Shown here piece by piece: positions 21,071 to 29,215 of a stretch of 34,049 bases of DNA (position 1 is the first letter of the stretch; every line of letters begins with the position of its first letter). The position numbers and the translations under genes were made by a program. The DNA is from a virus: positions 1 to 34,049 of the IMG/VR virus record IMGVR_UViG_3300035458_000073, one strand, 5' to 3'. The notes below the pieces were generated by a model, which searched no databases, was not told the origin of the DNA, and was given only the letters and a program-made list of their open reading frames with translations.

Positions 21071-22306
21071 ATGAAAGTATTGTTGATCTATACCCATCAG
21101 AACAAAGAGGCATGGGTACCTATAGGATTATTATATATAGCTGCTAATTTACGAAAGAATAATATTGATGTAAAAATAATTGATTCTAAATACGATAATG
21201 TGTTTGATGAAATAATTCATTATAATCCAGATATTATTGGTTTAGGTGGGATGACTATTAATGCTAATAGTGCTATTGAATTAGGCAAACAAATTAAACA
21301 AAACTTCCCTAATATCATTTTAGTATTTGGTGGTGTTCATTTTACATTTTTACCACAAGAGGCTTATGACGTTGCCGATATAATAATTAAGGGCGAAGGC
21401 GAAAAAGTATTTGTAGATATTTGTAAAATATATAATAGATATTGTGATATAAAAGGAATATTATATAAAGATTATTGGAACTATGGTGATTGGATAGATA
21501 CTGATGATTATGAATTAATTAATGATTTGGATGATCTACCTTTGCCAGCTTATGATTTAATTAACATGTCAAGATATTCAGATGAATTAGTGACAGGCGA
21601 ACATGCTATAAGTATTTTAACTGGTCGGGGATGCCCATATAATTGTAGTTTTTGTGCTTCACCTAAATTATGGCGGAGGAAAGTTAGATATCATTCAATT
21701 GAATATACTATTAATCACATTAAGTATTTAATTGATAATTATAATTTACAGAATCTAAGAATAATGGATGATACTTTTACTTGTGATAATGGAAGAGTAA
21801 TAGAGTTTTGTAATGCTATTATAGAAAATAATTTCAAGTTGAATATGACGTGTTTAACTAATGTTCATAATGCAGATTTAGAAGTGTTTAAGCTAATGAA
21901 AAAAGCAGGGTTTAGTATTGTGGCTTTTGGATTAGAAAGTGTTGACGAAAATGTATTAAAATTATGTAATAAACAGAATACTAGAGAGAATATGACTAGA
22001 GCAGTTAAAATAGCACATGAAGCTGGATTAAAAACTGAATTATTATTTATGGTTGGGAATATGGGAGATACAGAAAAAAGTCTAAATGATAGTTTACAAT
22101 TTGCTAAAGAATTAAATGGGTATAAAACATATTTCCAGTTAGCTACTCCATTTCCAGGATGCGAATTTTATGATAAAGCAGAACAATATGGGAAAGTAGT
22201 TGATAGGAATTGGAAAGATTATAACCATAAAAAAGTTACTTATATTCCTAATGGCCTTACTGAAGACATAATGTATGATACAATTAAAAAAGGATGTGTG
22301 AATTGA
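21071..22306 (+). CDS. B12-binding-type radical SAM enzyme
   Basis: The N-terminal 130 residues have the cobalamin-binding-like Rossmann unit of this class (PIGLLYIAANLRKN, then DIIGLGGMTIN and FGGVHFTFLPQEA, ending IIKGEGE). The radical SAM cluster is GCPYNCSFC (Cys188, Cys192, Cys195). The middle and C-terminus (FGLESVDENVL, then LLFMVGNMGDTEKSLNDS) follow the family pattern. The His-loop DxHxxG of base-off B12 binders is not seen, which is common in this group. Members methylate unactivated carbons or rearrange substrates. Confidence 0.9.
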   Translation: MKVLLIYTHQNKEAWVPIGLLYIAANLRKNNIDVKIIDSKYDNVFDEIIHYNPDIIGLGGMTINANSAIELGKQIKQNFPNIILVFGGVHFTFLPQEAYDVADIIIKGEGEKVFVDICKIYNRYCDIKGILYKDYWNYGDWIDTDDYELINDLDDLPLPAYDLINMSRYSDELVTGEHAISILTGRGCPYNCSFCASPKLWRRKVRYHSIEYTINHIKYLIDNYNLQNLRIMDDTFTCDNGRVIEFCNAIIENNFKLNMTCLTNVHNADLEVFKLMKKAGFSIVAFGLESVDENVLKLCNKQNTRENMTRAVKIAHEAGLKTELLFMVGNMGDTEKSLNDSLQFAKELNGYKTYFQLATPFPGCEFYDKAEQYGKVVDRNWKDYNHKKVTYIPNGLTEDIMYDTIKKGCVN

Positions 22307-22923
22307 AATTATCAACGATAGATATTGTGGATGATTTAATAAAAAGAAAATCAGAGTTAGATATTGTTTGTAGTGAACAAATATATCAAACAATAGAAAG
22401 TTTAGTTGATTGTTTTAATAATGGTAATAAGTTATTAGTATGTGGAAATGGAGGTAGCGCTGCCGATGCCCAACATATTGTTGGGGAATTGATGAAGCCA
22501 TTTAAATTAAAAAGAGATTTGAGATATTCATTAAATAACTGGTATTTAGATAAAAATATAAAAGGTTCCTTGCCTGTAATTTCATTAATATCAGAAAATC
22601 CATTAATTACTGCAATTGCAAATGATATGGATAAAAATTTAATTTTTGCTCAACAAGTATTTGGGTTAGGAAAAGAAAACGATTGTTTATTGGCAATTAG
22701 CACTTCTGGTAATTCTAAAAATATTATTTGTGCTTGTCAAATTGCAAAAGCATTAGGGATGAAAGTTATAGGATTAACAGGAAGAATTGGTGAGGAGTTA
22801 AAACAATATTGCGATATATGTATATGCGCGCCTGCCGATGAAACATATTTAATTCAGGAATTGCATTTACCAATTTATCATACAATATGTCTGGCAATAG
22901 AAAATGAAATATTTGGAGAATAA
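22303..22923 (+). CDS. GmhA-like SIS-domain sugar-phosphate isomerase
   Basis: The protein has the sedoheptulose-7-phosphate isomerase motifs: LLVCGNGGSAADAQHIVGE, then ITAIANDMDKNLIFAQQ, the phosphate-binding STSGNSKN, and ETYLIQELHLPIYH with catalytic-type Glu and His. GmhA makes heptose phosphate; DiaA relatives share the fold but not the catalytic residues. I prefer the TTG at 22303 (AAGGA 8 nt upstream, overlapping the previous stop); an ATG at 22294 is directly against that site. It may supply a heptose or other sugar phosphate for the cassette. Confidence 0.88.
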   Translation: MKLSTIDIVDDLIKRKSELDIVCSEQIYQTIESLVDCFNNGNKLLVCGNGGSAADAQHIVGELMKPFKLKRDLRYSLNNWYLDKNIKGSLPVISLISENPLITAIANDMDKNLIFAQQVFGLGKENDCLLAISTSGNSKNIICACQIAKALGMKVIGLTGRIGEELKQYCDICICAPADETYLIQELHLPIYHTICLAIENEIFGE

Positions 22924-22925
22924 TA

Positions 22926-23090
22926 ATGAAAAGAATAATATTAGAAAAGGGGCAAATAGTTAGGCATAAAGGCGAGCGTAAAATAATTAAAACAGCATTT
23001 AAGGATAGATTTGATAGGTTTACTGTGCAGTTTTTAGACAATACTGTTTGTACAGATATGAAAGATATCGAATTAGATGGGAGAAAATAA
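22926..23090 (+). CDS. Hypothetical small basic protein (54 aa)
   Basis: GGAG lies 7 nt before this ATG, and the stop is directly before the cytidylyltransferase start. The 54-residue product (KGQIVRHKGERKIIKTAFK and onward) is basic and beta-rich, perhaps a small SH3-like fold. It is not recognised. Confidence 0.56.
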   Translation: MKRIILEKGQIVRHKGERKIIKTAFKDRFDRFTVQFLDNTVCTDMKDIELDGRK

Positions 23091-23936
23091 ATGGTTATAG
23101 CACTTCTTACGGCGCGCGGAGGGTCAACCAGACTCCCTAGAAAAAATATTCGTGATTTCGCAGGATTACCCTTAATTGCATGGTCAATTATTCAGGCAAA
23201 ATGCACACGGCAAATAGACAAAGTTTTTTTAACCACCGATTCTGAGGAAATCGCAGATATTGGCAAAAAGTATGGAGCTGAAATTATATTTAGACCGGTT
23301 TATGATAACGATGTTTCTGCCGGATATGTATTAAAATTAGCTGTAGAAGAATTAAATAAAAATGAAATATTCCCTGATGAAATTGTATATATGCTTCCCA
23401 CATCTCCATTAAAAAAACCACGAGATTTAGACAATTTAATTTCATCATTTCATGATATAAAAAAGATTAATGATTTGGGAGTTTATGCACCAGATAGAGA
23501 ATGTTATATATATAAAAATGTAGATAATATGTTGGATCATTATGGAATAGTTTATCAATTAGTTCCAGTAATTAAGGATAAAAGATGGAATTATTCTAAA
23601 TTTGTAGGAGGATGGGGAATAGCAAAAATAAAATATTTAATGGACTTTTGGAATAAGCAAGGAATGTATGATTCTAAAATTGATTCCGAATTAAATTATT
23701 TTGATCATAAAGATATAGAATATGGGTATGCTATTGAACCGTGGCAATGTTTTGAAACTGATTATGAGGATCAATTTAAATTATGTGAAATTATCATGAA
23801 GCAATTTATATTAAAAGACAAAGGAATAAAAGTATATACAGATTATGCAGAATTATGCGGTAAGATAGTTGATATTGACGATGGAAAGCAATTAAGTTTA
23901 ATAGAAAAATATGCGGGCAATTCAAAACAATTATAA
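23091..23936 (+). CDS. neuA: NeuA-like acylneuraminate cytidylyltransferase
   Basis: The N-terminus has ARGGSTRLPRKN (8-19), the nucleotide-binding signature of CMP-sialic acid and CMP-KDO synthetases, then FLTTDSEEIADIGKKYGAE and MLPTSPLKKPRDLD. These enzymes activate nonulosonic acids as CMP-sugars. The N-terminal domain is typical; the last 60 residues are less conserved. Lying two genes after the NeuB-like enzyme's radical SAM neighbour, it likely activates that enzyme's product. A different nucleotide-sugar is possible. Confidence 0.88.
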   Translation: MVIALLTARGGSTRLPRKNIRDFAGLPLIAWSIIQAKCTRQIDKVFLTTDSEEIADIGKKYGAEIIFRPVYDNDVSAGYVLKLAVEELNKNEIFPDEIVYMLPTSPLKKPRDLDNLISSFHDIKKINDLGVYAPDRECYIYKNVDNMLDHYGIVYQLVPVIKDKRWNYSKFVGGWGIAKIKYLMDFWNKQGMYDSKIDSELNYFDHKDIEYGYAIEPWQCFETDYEDQFKLCEIIMKQFILKDKGIKVYTDYAELCGKIVDIDDGKQLSLIEKYAGNSKQL

Positions 23937-23946
23937 AGGATAAAAA

Positions 23947-25227
23947 ATGGCAGAAAATATTGAATCCCAAGTTAGGGCAGAATCAAATTTATATAATGAC
24001 GGAACAAAAGGGGCACAATTAATACATGAAATATTAAATAGCGGAATGAATTGGGCTCCTATAGTCGATAAAATAAAAAAAGGAATTGCTAAAGATATTA
24101 CAGATGAACCTAAAGTAACTGGGAATAAATGTTGTTTTATTTTAGGATCAGGGCCTTCACTTGATGATTCTATTCAATATTTAAAAGATTGGAACGGTGG
24201 TATTATATGCACCCCTAGTCAAGCATTAACATTAATATATTATAAAATTGAACCTACATATATTTTAATATTAGATCCATTCGAGCAATGGTCAGATTTA
24301 TCGGGAATTAATTGGAAAAAAACTAAAACAAAATTAATAACTCATCCTGGTTGTAGACCTGATTTAATAGAAAATTGGCCTAATGAAATATTATTATATT
24401 TAGAAAATGCTGGGCGTAAAGATGCTTTTTATCAAGATGAACAGCAAAAAATGTATTCATATAGAACGGGAGATTTTAGATTATCTACGTTTAATTTTTA
24501 TATTAGAACAGCTATAACTATTTTTGCATGTAGCCCCCCAATGGAATTATTTGCAGCTGAAATACTTGGATATGATAAAATGTATTTAGCTGGTTGTGAT
24601 TTTGCTTTTCATACAGATAAAGAAAGATTTACTGATTATACAATTAATAAACAGTTAAATGAATTTGGTGTTTATTCTGATGATATTGAATGGATTAAAA
24701 ATGAACATCCATTTAATAAAGATGATCCAGAATTAGTATTAACAAATAGTGGGTTATACTCTAAAAAGATTCATTTATATTATCTAAAAAATTTAATGTC
24801 TGCATGGCGATTATGTGGAAAGACTGTATATACAACTGATCATGGAGCTGCTATTCAAATTCCTTATCATGATATAAAAGCAGTAATAAAAAATCAAGGT
24901 AATTTTCCATTTCAACATAAATATTTTATTGATAATACATGCGATTCATATTTAGCTTCTACAGGAGCTTATGTAATAGAAACGAGTATGGGAGTATCAT
25001 TTGTAGAAAGTACTGATTATGAAAAAGAAATGCCTTTATTTATGCAACATGTAATGAGAAGATATGTATGTCCAATATGTAATATTGAGGTAAATTCTGA
25101 AGATGATTTTGACCATACCGGGGATATTTGCCCCGCTTGTAAAAATGGTAAAATAGGAAGGCTTGTTTATATTGATATAGATAAAAATATGGAACGAATT
25201 AATCGCTATTCAAAAAAGGATAAATAA
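23947..25227 (+). CDS. DUF115/Maf-like protein, with C-terminal zinc ribbon
   Basis: The 426-residue protein has the DUF115 core: CCFILGSGPSLDDSI (62-76), GGIICTPSQALTLI, then EPTYILILDP and later MYLAGCDFAFH. DUF115 includes the Maf proteins that attach pseudaminic or legionaminic acid to flagellin, and archaeal pterin kinases of the same fold. Together with the NeuB- and NeuA-like genes just before it, a nonulosonate transferase is the best guess. Two Cys pairs near residues 376-402 (CPIC, CPAC) form a zinc ribbon not usual for Maf. AAAGGA precedes the ATG. Confidence 0.8.
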   Translation: MAENIESQVRAESNLYNDGTKGAQLIHEILNSGMNWAPIVDKIKKGIAKDITDEPKVTGNKCCFILGSGPSLDDSIQYLKDWNGGIICTPSQALTLIYYKIEPTYILILDPFEQWSDLSGINWKKTKTKLITHPGCRPDLIENWPNEILLYLENAGRKDAFYQDEQQKMYSYRTGDFRLSTFNFYIRTAITIFACSPPMELFAAEILGYDKMYLAGCDFAFHTDKERFTDYTINKQLNEFGVYSDDIEWIKNEHPFNKDDPELVLTNSGLYSKKIHLYYLKNLMSAWRLCGKTVYTTDHGAAIQIPYHDIKAVIKNQGNFPFQHKYFIDNTCDSYLASTGAYVIETSMGVSFVESTDYEKEMPLFMQHVMRRYVCPICNIEVNSEDDFDHTGDICPACKNGKIGRLVYIDIDKNMERINRYSKKDK

Positions 25228-25521
25228 ATGGAAAAAGTTTATATTTCAGGCCCAATTACAGGATATAAAAATAATAATGAAAACTCTTTTGCCAATGCTG
25301 AATATACATTAAAACATAAAGGATACGAAGTAATTAATCCTTTAGATGTTTGTGCATCGCTACCTAAAGATACTATTTACACTGAATATATGCGTTTTGA
25401 TATTCGTGCATTAACATTTTGTGATAGTATTTATATGTTAAAAGGATGGGAGAAAAGTAAAGGAGCTAATATTGAATTAACAGTAGCAAAAGCAATCGGG
25501 TTAAATATATTATATGAATGA
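25228..25521 (+). CDS. DUF4406 / nucleoside 2-deoxyribosyltransferase-like protein
   Basis: The 97-residue protein starts VYISGPITGY and continues FANAEYTLKHKGYEVINPLDV, YMRFDIRALTFCDSIYML and KGWEKSKGANIELTVAKAIG. This is the DUF4406 pattern, related to nucleoside deoxyribosyltransferases. The family is frequent in phages and may trim or exchange nucleotide bases. The ATG follows the previous TAA directly. Confidence 0.88.
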   Translation: MEKVYISGPITGYKNNNENSFANAEYTLKHKGYEVINPLDVCASLPKDTIYTEYMRFDIRALTFCDSIYMLKGWEKSKGANIELTVAKAIGLNILYE

Positions 25522-26059
25522 TTATTCAAATATAGATAATAAATTCATAAAAGACAATGAAGGAATAATTTATATTGCATTGAATAAAATTAGTTGGCTT
25601 CCTGATTTTGAAGATATATTACAAGAGGCTAGAATATGGTTACTTGAAGCCAAATTAAAATATAATAAACAAAGGGCATCATGGACAACATTTGCCAAAT
25701 ATTATATTCAGCATAGTTATAAAAATTATCAAAGAAGAAACTTTATACAGAAAAAATCATTAGATAAAAATGGGTATACGAGTTTTTGTATTGATGATAT
25801 GGATGATGATGATTTATATAAAATATCAAATAGTGAATGTATTGATGATAGTATATTTGCAGAAAGTTTTTATAATTATTGGATGAATACTATTAAAGAT
25901 GAAAAAATTAAAGATATAGTTAAAATGAGATTAGAAGGTGCAGGATTTAGAATAATAGGATATAAATATGGATTTTCTCATCAATATGCCTGGGAATTAT
26001 ATACTAATGAAATAAAAAGAATTAAAAAGGAGTTTTGTAATGATAAAATTAAGTTTTGA
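25514..26059 (+). CDS. RNA polymerase sigma-70-like factor (right)
   Basis: The 181-residue protein has a region 2-like part (DFEDILQEARIWLLEAKLKY, then SWTTFAKYYIQHSYKNYQRR) and a region 4-like helix-turn-helix (KMRLEGAGFRIIGYKYGFSHQYAWELYTNEIKRIKK) joined by an acidic linker (DDMDDDD). This is the layout of short phage and ECF-type sigma factors, of the kind that switch on late genes. It lies just before the packaging and head genes, which fits a late activator. It overlaps the previous gene's stop. Confidence 0.78.
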   Translation: MNDYSNIDNKFIKDNEGIIYIALNKISWLPDFEDILQEARIWLLEAKLKYNKQRASWTTFAKYYIQHSYKNYQRRNFIQKKSLDKNGYTSFCIDDMDDDDLYKISNSECIDDSIFAESFYNYWMNTIKDEKIKDIVKMRLEGAGFRIIGYKYGFSHQYAWELYTNEIKRIKKEFCNDKIKF

Positions 26060-26249
26060 ATATACAATAGTTAATACAGATATTATAAAAGTAACACCAA
26101 TAATAATTAAAGATGATACGACAACTACAGTAGAATTATGCATTGCGGGATCAACTAAAGAATATGTAATGGATCAGATAGAAAAATCTAATTTGATAAA
26201 AGAACCAGGAGTTAATGAAATACTAAACAATATAGGGAAAAATATATGA
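26040..26249 (+). CDS. Hypothetical small phage protein (69 aa)
   Basis: AAGGAG lies 7 nt before the ATG, inside the end of the sigma-like gene. The product is beta-rich and mildly acidic (YTIVNTDIIKVTPIIIKDD) with a short C-terminal helix. It resembles the next gene in length and layout. No family is recognised. Confidence 0.6.
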   Translation: MIKLSFEYTIVNTDIIKVTPIIIKDDTTTTVELCIAGSTKEYVMDQIEKSNLIKEPGVNEILNNIGKNI

Positions 26250-26458
26250 TCGAATTAACCATTCAAATAAAAGAATGTCCTAAAGATGAAGTTATTATAG
26301 ATGCCAATTTTGATATTGATGAAAATCCTACGGGGACTGAAATAGAATTAGAAGCTGCTAATTTATTATTGGATGAAATAGATGAATATATAAAAGATAT
26401 TAATATTATAGATGCAAAATTATATACTCAAGAAATATGCAAGAAGATAGGAAAATAA
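26246..26458 (+). CDS. Hypothetical small acidic protein (70 aa)
   Basis: An ATGA overlap joins it to the previous gene. The product is strongly acidic (DANFDIDENPTGTEIELEAA, then DEIDEYIKDI) and not recognised. Confidence 0.6.
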   Translation: MIELTIQIKECPKDEVIIDANFDIDENPTGTEIELEAANLLLDEIDEYIKDINIIDAKLYTQEICKKIGK

Positions 26459-26583
26459 AACGTTTAGATAAAATTCCCTATTGTAATATATGTAAAAAAT
26501 CAACAGAAAATTCTTATAGATTTTTAATAAATAGTAAAATGTATTGTCCTGATTGTATGGATAAATATTTAAATAAAAAGTAA
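26437..26583 (+). CDS. Small zinc-finger protein (48 aa)
   Basis: A 48-residue ORF overlaps the acidic gene's end. It has two Cys pairs (CNIC at 16-19, CPDC at 37-40) about 18 residues apart, as in a single zinc ribbon, followed by a basic tail. The ribosome site is weak (AAGAAA). Zinc-finger micro-proteins of this type recur through this genome. Confidence 0.52.
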   Translation: MQEDRKIKRLDKIPYCNICKKSTENSYRFLINSKMYCPDCMDKYLNKK

Positions 26584-26643
26584 TATATAGTTTTTAATAT
26601 ATAGTACTTTATTTTTATTTGAAAATCGTTTATATTTTATAGT

Positions 26644-27162
26644 ATGAACGAGAAAAAAGCAATAATAAAAATTAAAACAAAAAAATTAGATAAATCAATT
26701 AAAATCGATGGGAGAGGAAATCCTAAATATGCTAAATGGATGAATGAAGTAGCAAAAATATTAGCAAAAGAAGGAAAGAATCAAAATTATATATTTAAAG
26801 TATTGGGAATATCAGACGCTTCTGGAATAAAATATAAAAAATTATATCCAGATTTTGCTAAAAGCTTAGAAGATGGTTATAAAGATCCAATAAAAGTAGC
26901 AGAAGAAAAATTAGTAAAATTAGTAAAAGGTTATGAGTTTGATTCAGAGCAAATAGTAGTTGTAAGCGATGGTTCGGTTATTGGGGCGCATGTGGAACGT
27001 GTTCCAATTAAAAAAAGAGTAGAACCTAATCTAAGGGCAATTGAATATTTTCTAAACAATAGAAAGAGTAGGAAAGAAAATCCTAAAGATGGTTGGGGCA
27101 ATACAACTGAAATTGATTTAGGTAATAGTAATGGTGAACCATTTATCATAGAGATTAAATAA
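26644..27162 (+). CDS. Terminase small subunit
   Basis: The 172-residue protein has an N-terminal helix-turn-helix-like part (AKWMNEVAKILAKEGKNQ, then IFKVLGISDASGIKYKK). The C-terminal block typical of small terminases follows: KLVKGYEFDSEQIVVV, a strand pair, then RVEPNLRAIEYFLNNRKS and WGN. Small terminases bind the packaging site in phage DNA and load the large subunit, which lies two genes downstream. A 60-bp AT-rich gap precedes it, likely with a late promoter (TTGAAA and TATATT-like bases near 26620), and no clear ribosome site. Confidence 0.82.
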   Translation: MNEKKAIIKIKTKKLDKSIKIDGRGNPKYAKWMNEVAKILAKEGKNQNYIFKVLGISDASGIKYKKLYPDFAKSLEDGYKDPIKVAEEKLVKLVKGYEFDSEQIVVVSDGSVIGAHVERVPIKKRVEPNLRAIEYFLNNRKSRKENPKDGWGNTTEIDLGNSNGEPFIIEIK

Positions 27163-27163
27163 T

Positions 27164-27461
27164 ATGAAAGAAATTATTAATGGTGAAAATTATATTATAA
27201 ATGATTTTGGATATTGTTGCTTTGATTTTGGTAAATATAATATTTTTGATATAGATAAAGCAATAATATATAATTTATATGTATATCCAGAATATAGAAA
27301 ATGCGGACAAGCAAAAAAGTTGTTAAAAGAAACTATTGATGAAATAAGAAAAAGCAATTAATAATTTAGATATTTTTATTGAAGCTAAACCAAGAGATAA
27401 TAGCATATCTATAAATAATTTAATTAATTTTTATAAAAGCATTGGATTAAGGATTTTGTAA
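27164..27461 (+). pseudogene. GNAT acetyltransferase, frameshifted
   Basis: The first frame (27164-27361, 65 residues) contains the GNAT acetyl-CoA motif NLYVYPEYRKCGQAKKLLKE and stops. The next frame continues without a gap as NNLDIFIEAKPRDNSISI, then NLINFYKSIGLRIL, the C-terminal part of a GNAT fold, up to 27461 just before the terminase gene. The break falls at a run of five A near 27350, so one base more or less would restore a protein of about 98 residues. It may be a real frameshift, slippage during expression, or a sequencing error. Confidence 0.68.
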
Positions 27462-28856
27462 ATGTCTGATATTATAGCTCCGAAGAAATATACAATCCCC
27501 AAAGATTCATTTAATGATGCATTCTTTCCATATTTAAGATCAAATGCCAGAACAGAAATATTTTATGGTGGTGGTGGATCTGGTAAATCATATTTTTTAG
27601 CACAAAGAGATATACTAGAAATATTAAGCAAACCAGAAAATAATGTTTTAATTATGTCTAAAGTAGCAGCATCTAATCATAATACTACATTTTCTGATTT
27701 ATGCTTTGTTATAGATAATTGGAATAGAAAATATTTTAACAATACATTATCTAGACAATTTCATATTAATCATTCTAAGGGTGATGAAAGAATTATTTGC
27801 AATAGAACAGGAAATGCTATTTTGTTTGGTGGTTGTAAAGATGATAATGAACTAGAAAAAGTAAAAGGTATTCGCGCACCTAACGGGCCTATTACTCATG
27901 TTCGTTGCGAGGAGATGACAAATTTTAATCAACGAGATATTTATCAATTATCTACTGTCCGTTTACGCGGTGAGACAAAAACTAGAAAGCGATTTACTGG
28001 ATCGATGAATCCTATATTAGCTACACACTTTATTAAAAAAGATTATATAGATAATGCTCCGCCTGGAACTTTATTTTATGAACATTGCAATACAAACGCT
28101 AAGGTAATTCAAAATAATCCTAATTTAGTTGTATTAAAAACAACGCATGAAGATAATAAGTTTTATGGGGAAGAAGAGCGAAAGGAACTATTAAAATTTA
28201 AGGAAATAGATAAATACTATTATGATGTTTATGTTTTAGGTAATTGGGGAGTACTTGGGAATATAGTATTTAACAATTATGTTATAGAATATGGGGAAGA
28301 TAATAAATATACCATTAATGATTTAGAAAATGTATTTACTGGAATGGATTATGGTTATGTTCACGCATCTGCCATAGAATTAGGTGGATTTAAGGATGAT
28401 GAATTATATATTTGTGAAGAGACATATGGGAAAAAATGGACAAATCAAGATTTTATAGATAATGCTAATGAACAATATGCAGAAGATCATATGATTCATT
28501 ATTTAGAAATAGTTGCTGATAGCGCCGAGCAAGATCGTATTGAAGAATGGAATAGAAATAATTATAGAGTAGTTGGAGCGAAGAAAGGCCCCGGATCATT
28601 AAAATATGGAATTGATTATTTAGTTTCTATTCCAAAAATACATATTAATGGCGATATGTGCCCAAACTTAGCTAGGGAAATACAGACATTCAAGCGGAAA
28701 GAAGATAAAAATGGTGATGCAATGGATTCATTTGTAGAAATAAATGATGATGCTATTGCAGCATTACGATATGGAACTGAAAGTATATGGTCTAATCAAG
28801 GAATGTATTTAGATTATTCAGATAATGGAATATCAGCATCAGATTTAGGATTATAA
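27462..28856 (+). CDS. terL: Terminase large subunit
   Basis: The packaging motor ATPase-nuclease. Walker A is GGGGSGKS (36-43), Walker B has the catalytic Glu pair CEEM (149-152), and FTGSMNP (178-184) is the coupling motif. The nuclease part shows GMDYG (Asp296), VADSAEQDRI (Asp353) and DDAIAALRYG near residue 435. The layout fits the PBSX/Terminase_3 group. At 464 residues it has the normal length. It pumps DNA into the empty head through the portal and cuts the concatemer. Confidence 0.95.
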   Translation: MSDIIAPKKYTIPKDSFNDAFFPYLRSNARTEIFYGGGGSGKSYFLAQRDILEILSKPENNVLIMSKVAASNHNTTFSDLCFVIDNWNRKYFNNTLSRQFHINHSKGDERIICNRTGNAILFGGCKDDNELEKVKGIRAPNGPITHVRCEEMTNFNQRDIYQLSTVRLRGETKTRKRFTGSMNPILATHFIKKDYIDNAPPGTLFYEHCNTNAKVIQNNPNLVVLKTTHEDNKFYGEEERKELLKFKEIDKYYYDVYVLGNWGVLGNIVFNNYVIEYGEDNKYTINDLENVFTGMDYGYVHASAIELGGFKDDELYICEETYGKKWTNQDFIDNANEQYAEDHMIHYLEIVADSAEQDRIEEWNRNNYRVVGAKKGPGSLKYGIDYLVSIPKIHINGDMCPNLAREIQTFKRKEDKNGDAMDSFVEINDDAIAALRYGTESIWSNQGMYLDYSDNGISASDLGL

Positions 28857-28867
28857 AGGAGCATAAA

Positions 28868-29086
28868 ATGGGTGGACCAGGATCAGGAAGACATCCTAGT
28901 GGGAACACATTAGCACAATCTAGTAAAATTATAAAAAAATCAATTAAAAAAGGCAATACATTTTCACTTAATTTGACTAAAATGAAGGCCAACCCAATAC
29001 CTACGGCATTAAAAAAGAAATTTATGAAATCTGGTGGAGTAAATAGTCCTACATATAAAGCATGGATAAAAAAGAATTGGACTTAG
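28868..29086 (+). CDS. MGGPGSG-type small protein 1 (72 aa)
   Basis: The protein starts MGGPGSGRHPSGN and is basic overall. Three more genes (30841, 31089, 31324) begin with the same MGGPGSG residues, and three of the four share the upstream bases AAGGAGCATA. The rest of the protein (lysine-rich, LKKKFMKSGGVNSPTYKAWI) shows no known domain. The interspersed position among portal and head genes suggests a virion or assembly role. Confidence 0.66.
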   Translation: MGGPGSGRHPSGNTLAQSSKIIKKSIKKGNTFSLNLTKMKANPIPTALKKKFMKSGGVNSPTYKAWIKKNWT

Positions 29087-29215
29087 ATGAAAATAAAAAC
29101 ATTTCATTATCCTAAACGTGATAAAGGCCAAAAGTTGATAGTTAAGAATGATTTAGAATATCAGTTTGCCAAATTGAATTTCAATGAAAACGTAAAGATC
29201 ATAAGGAAGTATTAA
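29087..29215 (+). CDS. Hypothetical basic micro-protein (42 aa)
   Basis: A 42-residue ORF exactly fills the gap between the first MGGPGSG gene and the portal gene, starting directly after one TAG-bounded end and ending directly before the next ATG. It is basic (TFHYPKRDKGQKLIVKN) and not recognised. Confidence 0.5.
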   Translation: MKIKTFHYPKRDKGQKLIVKNDLEYQFAKLNFNENVKIIRKY

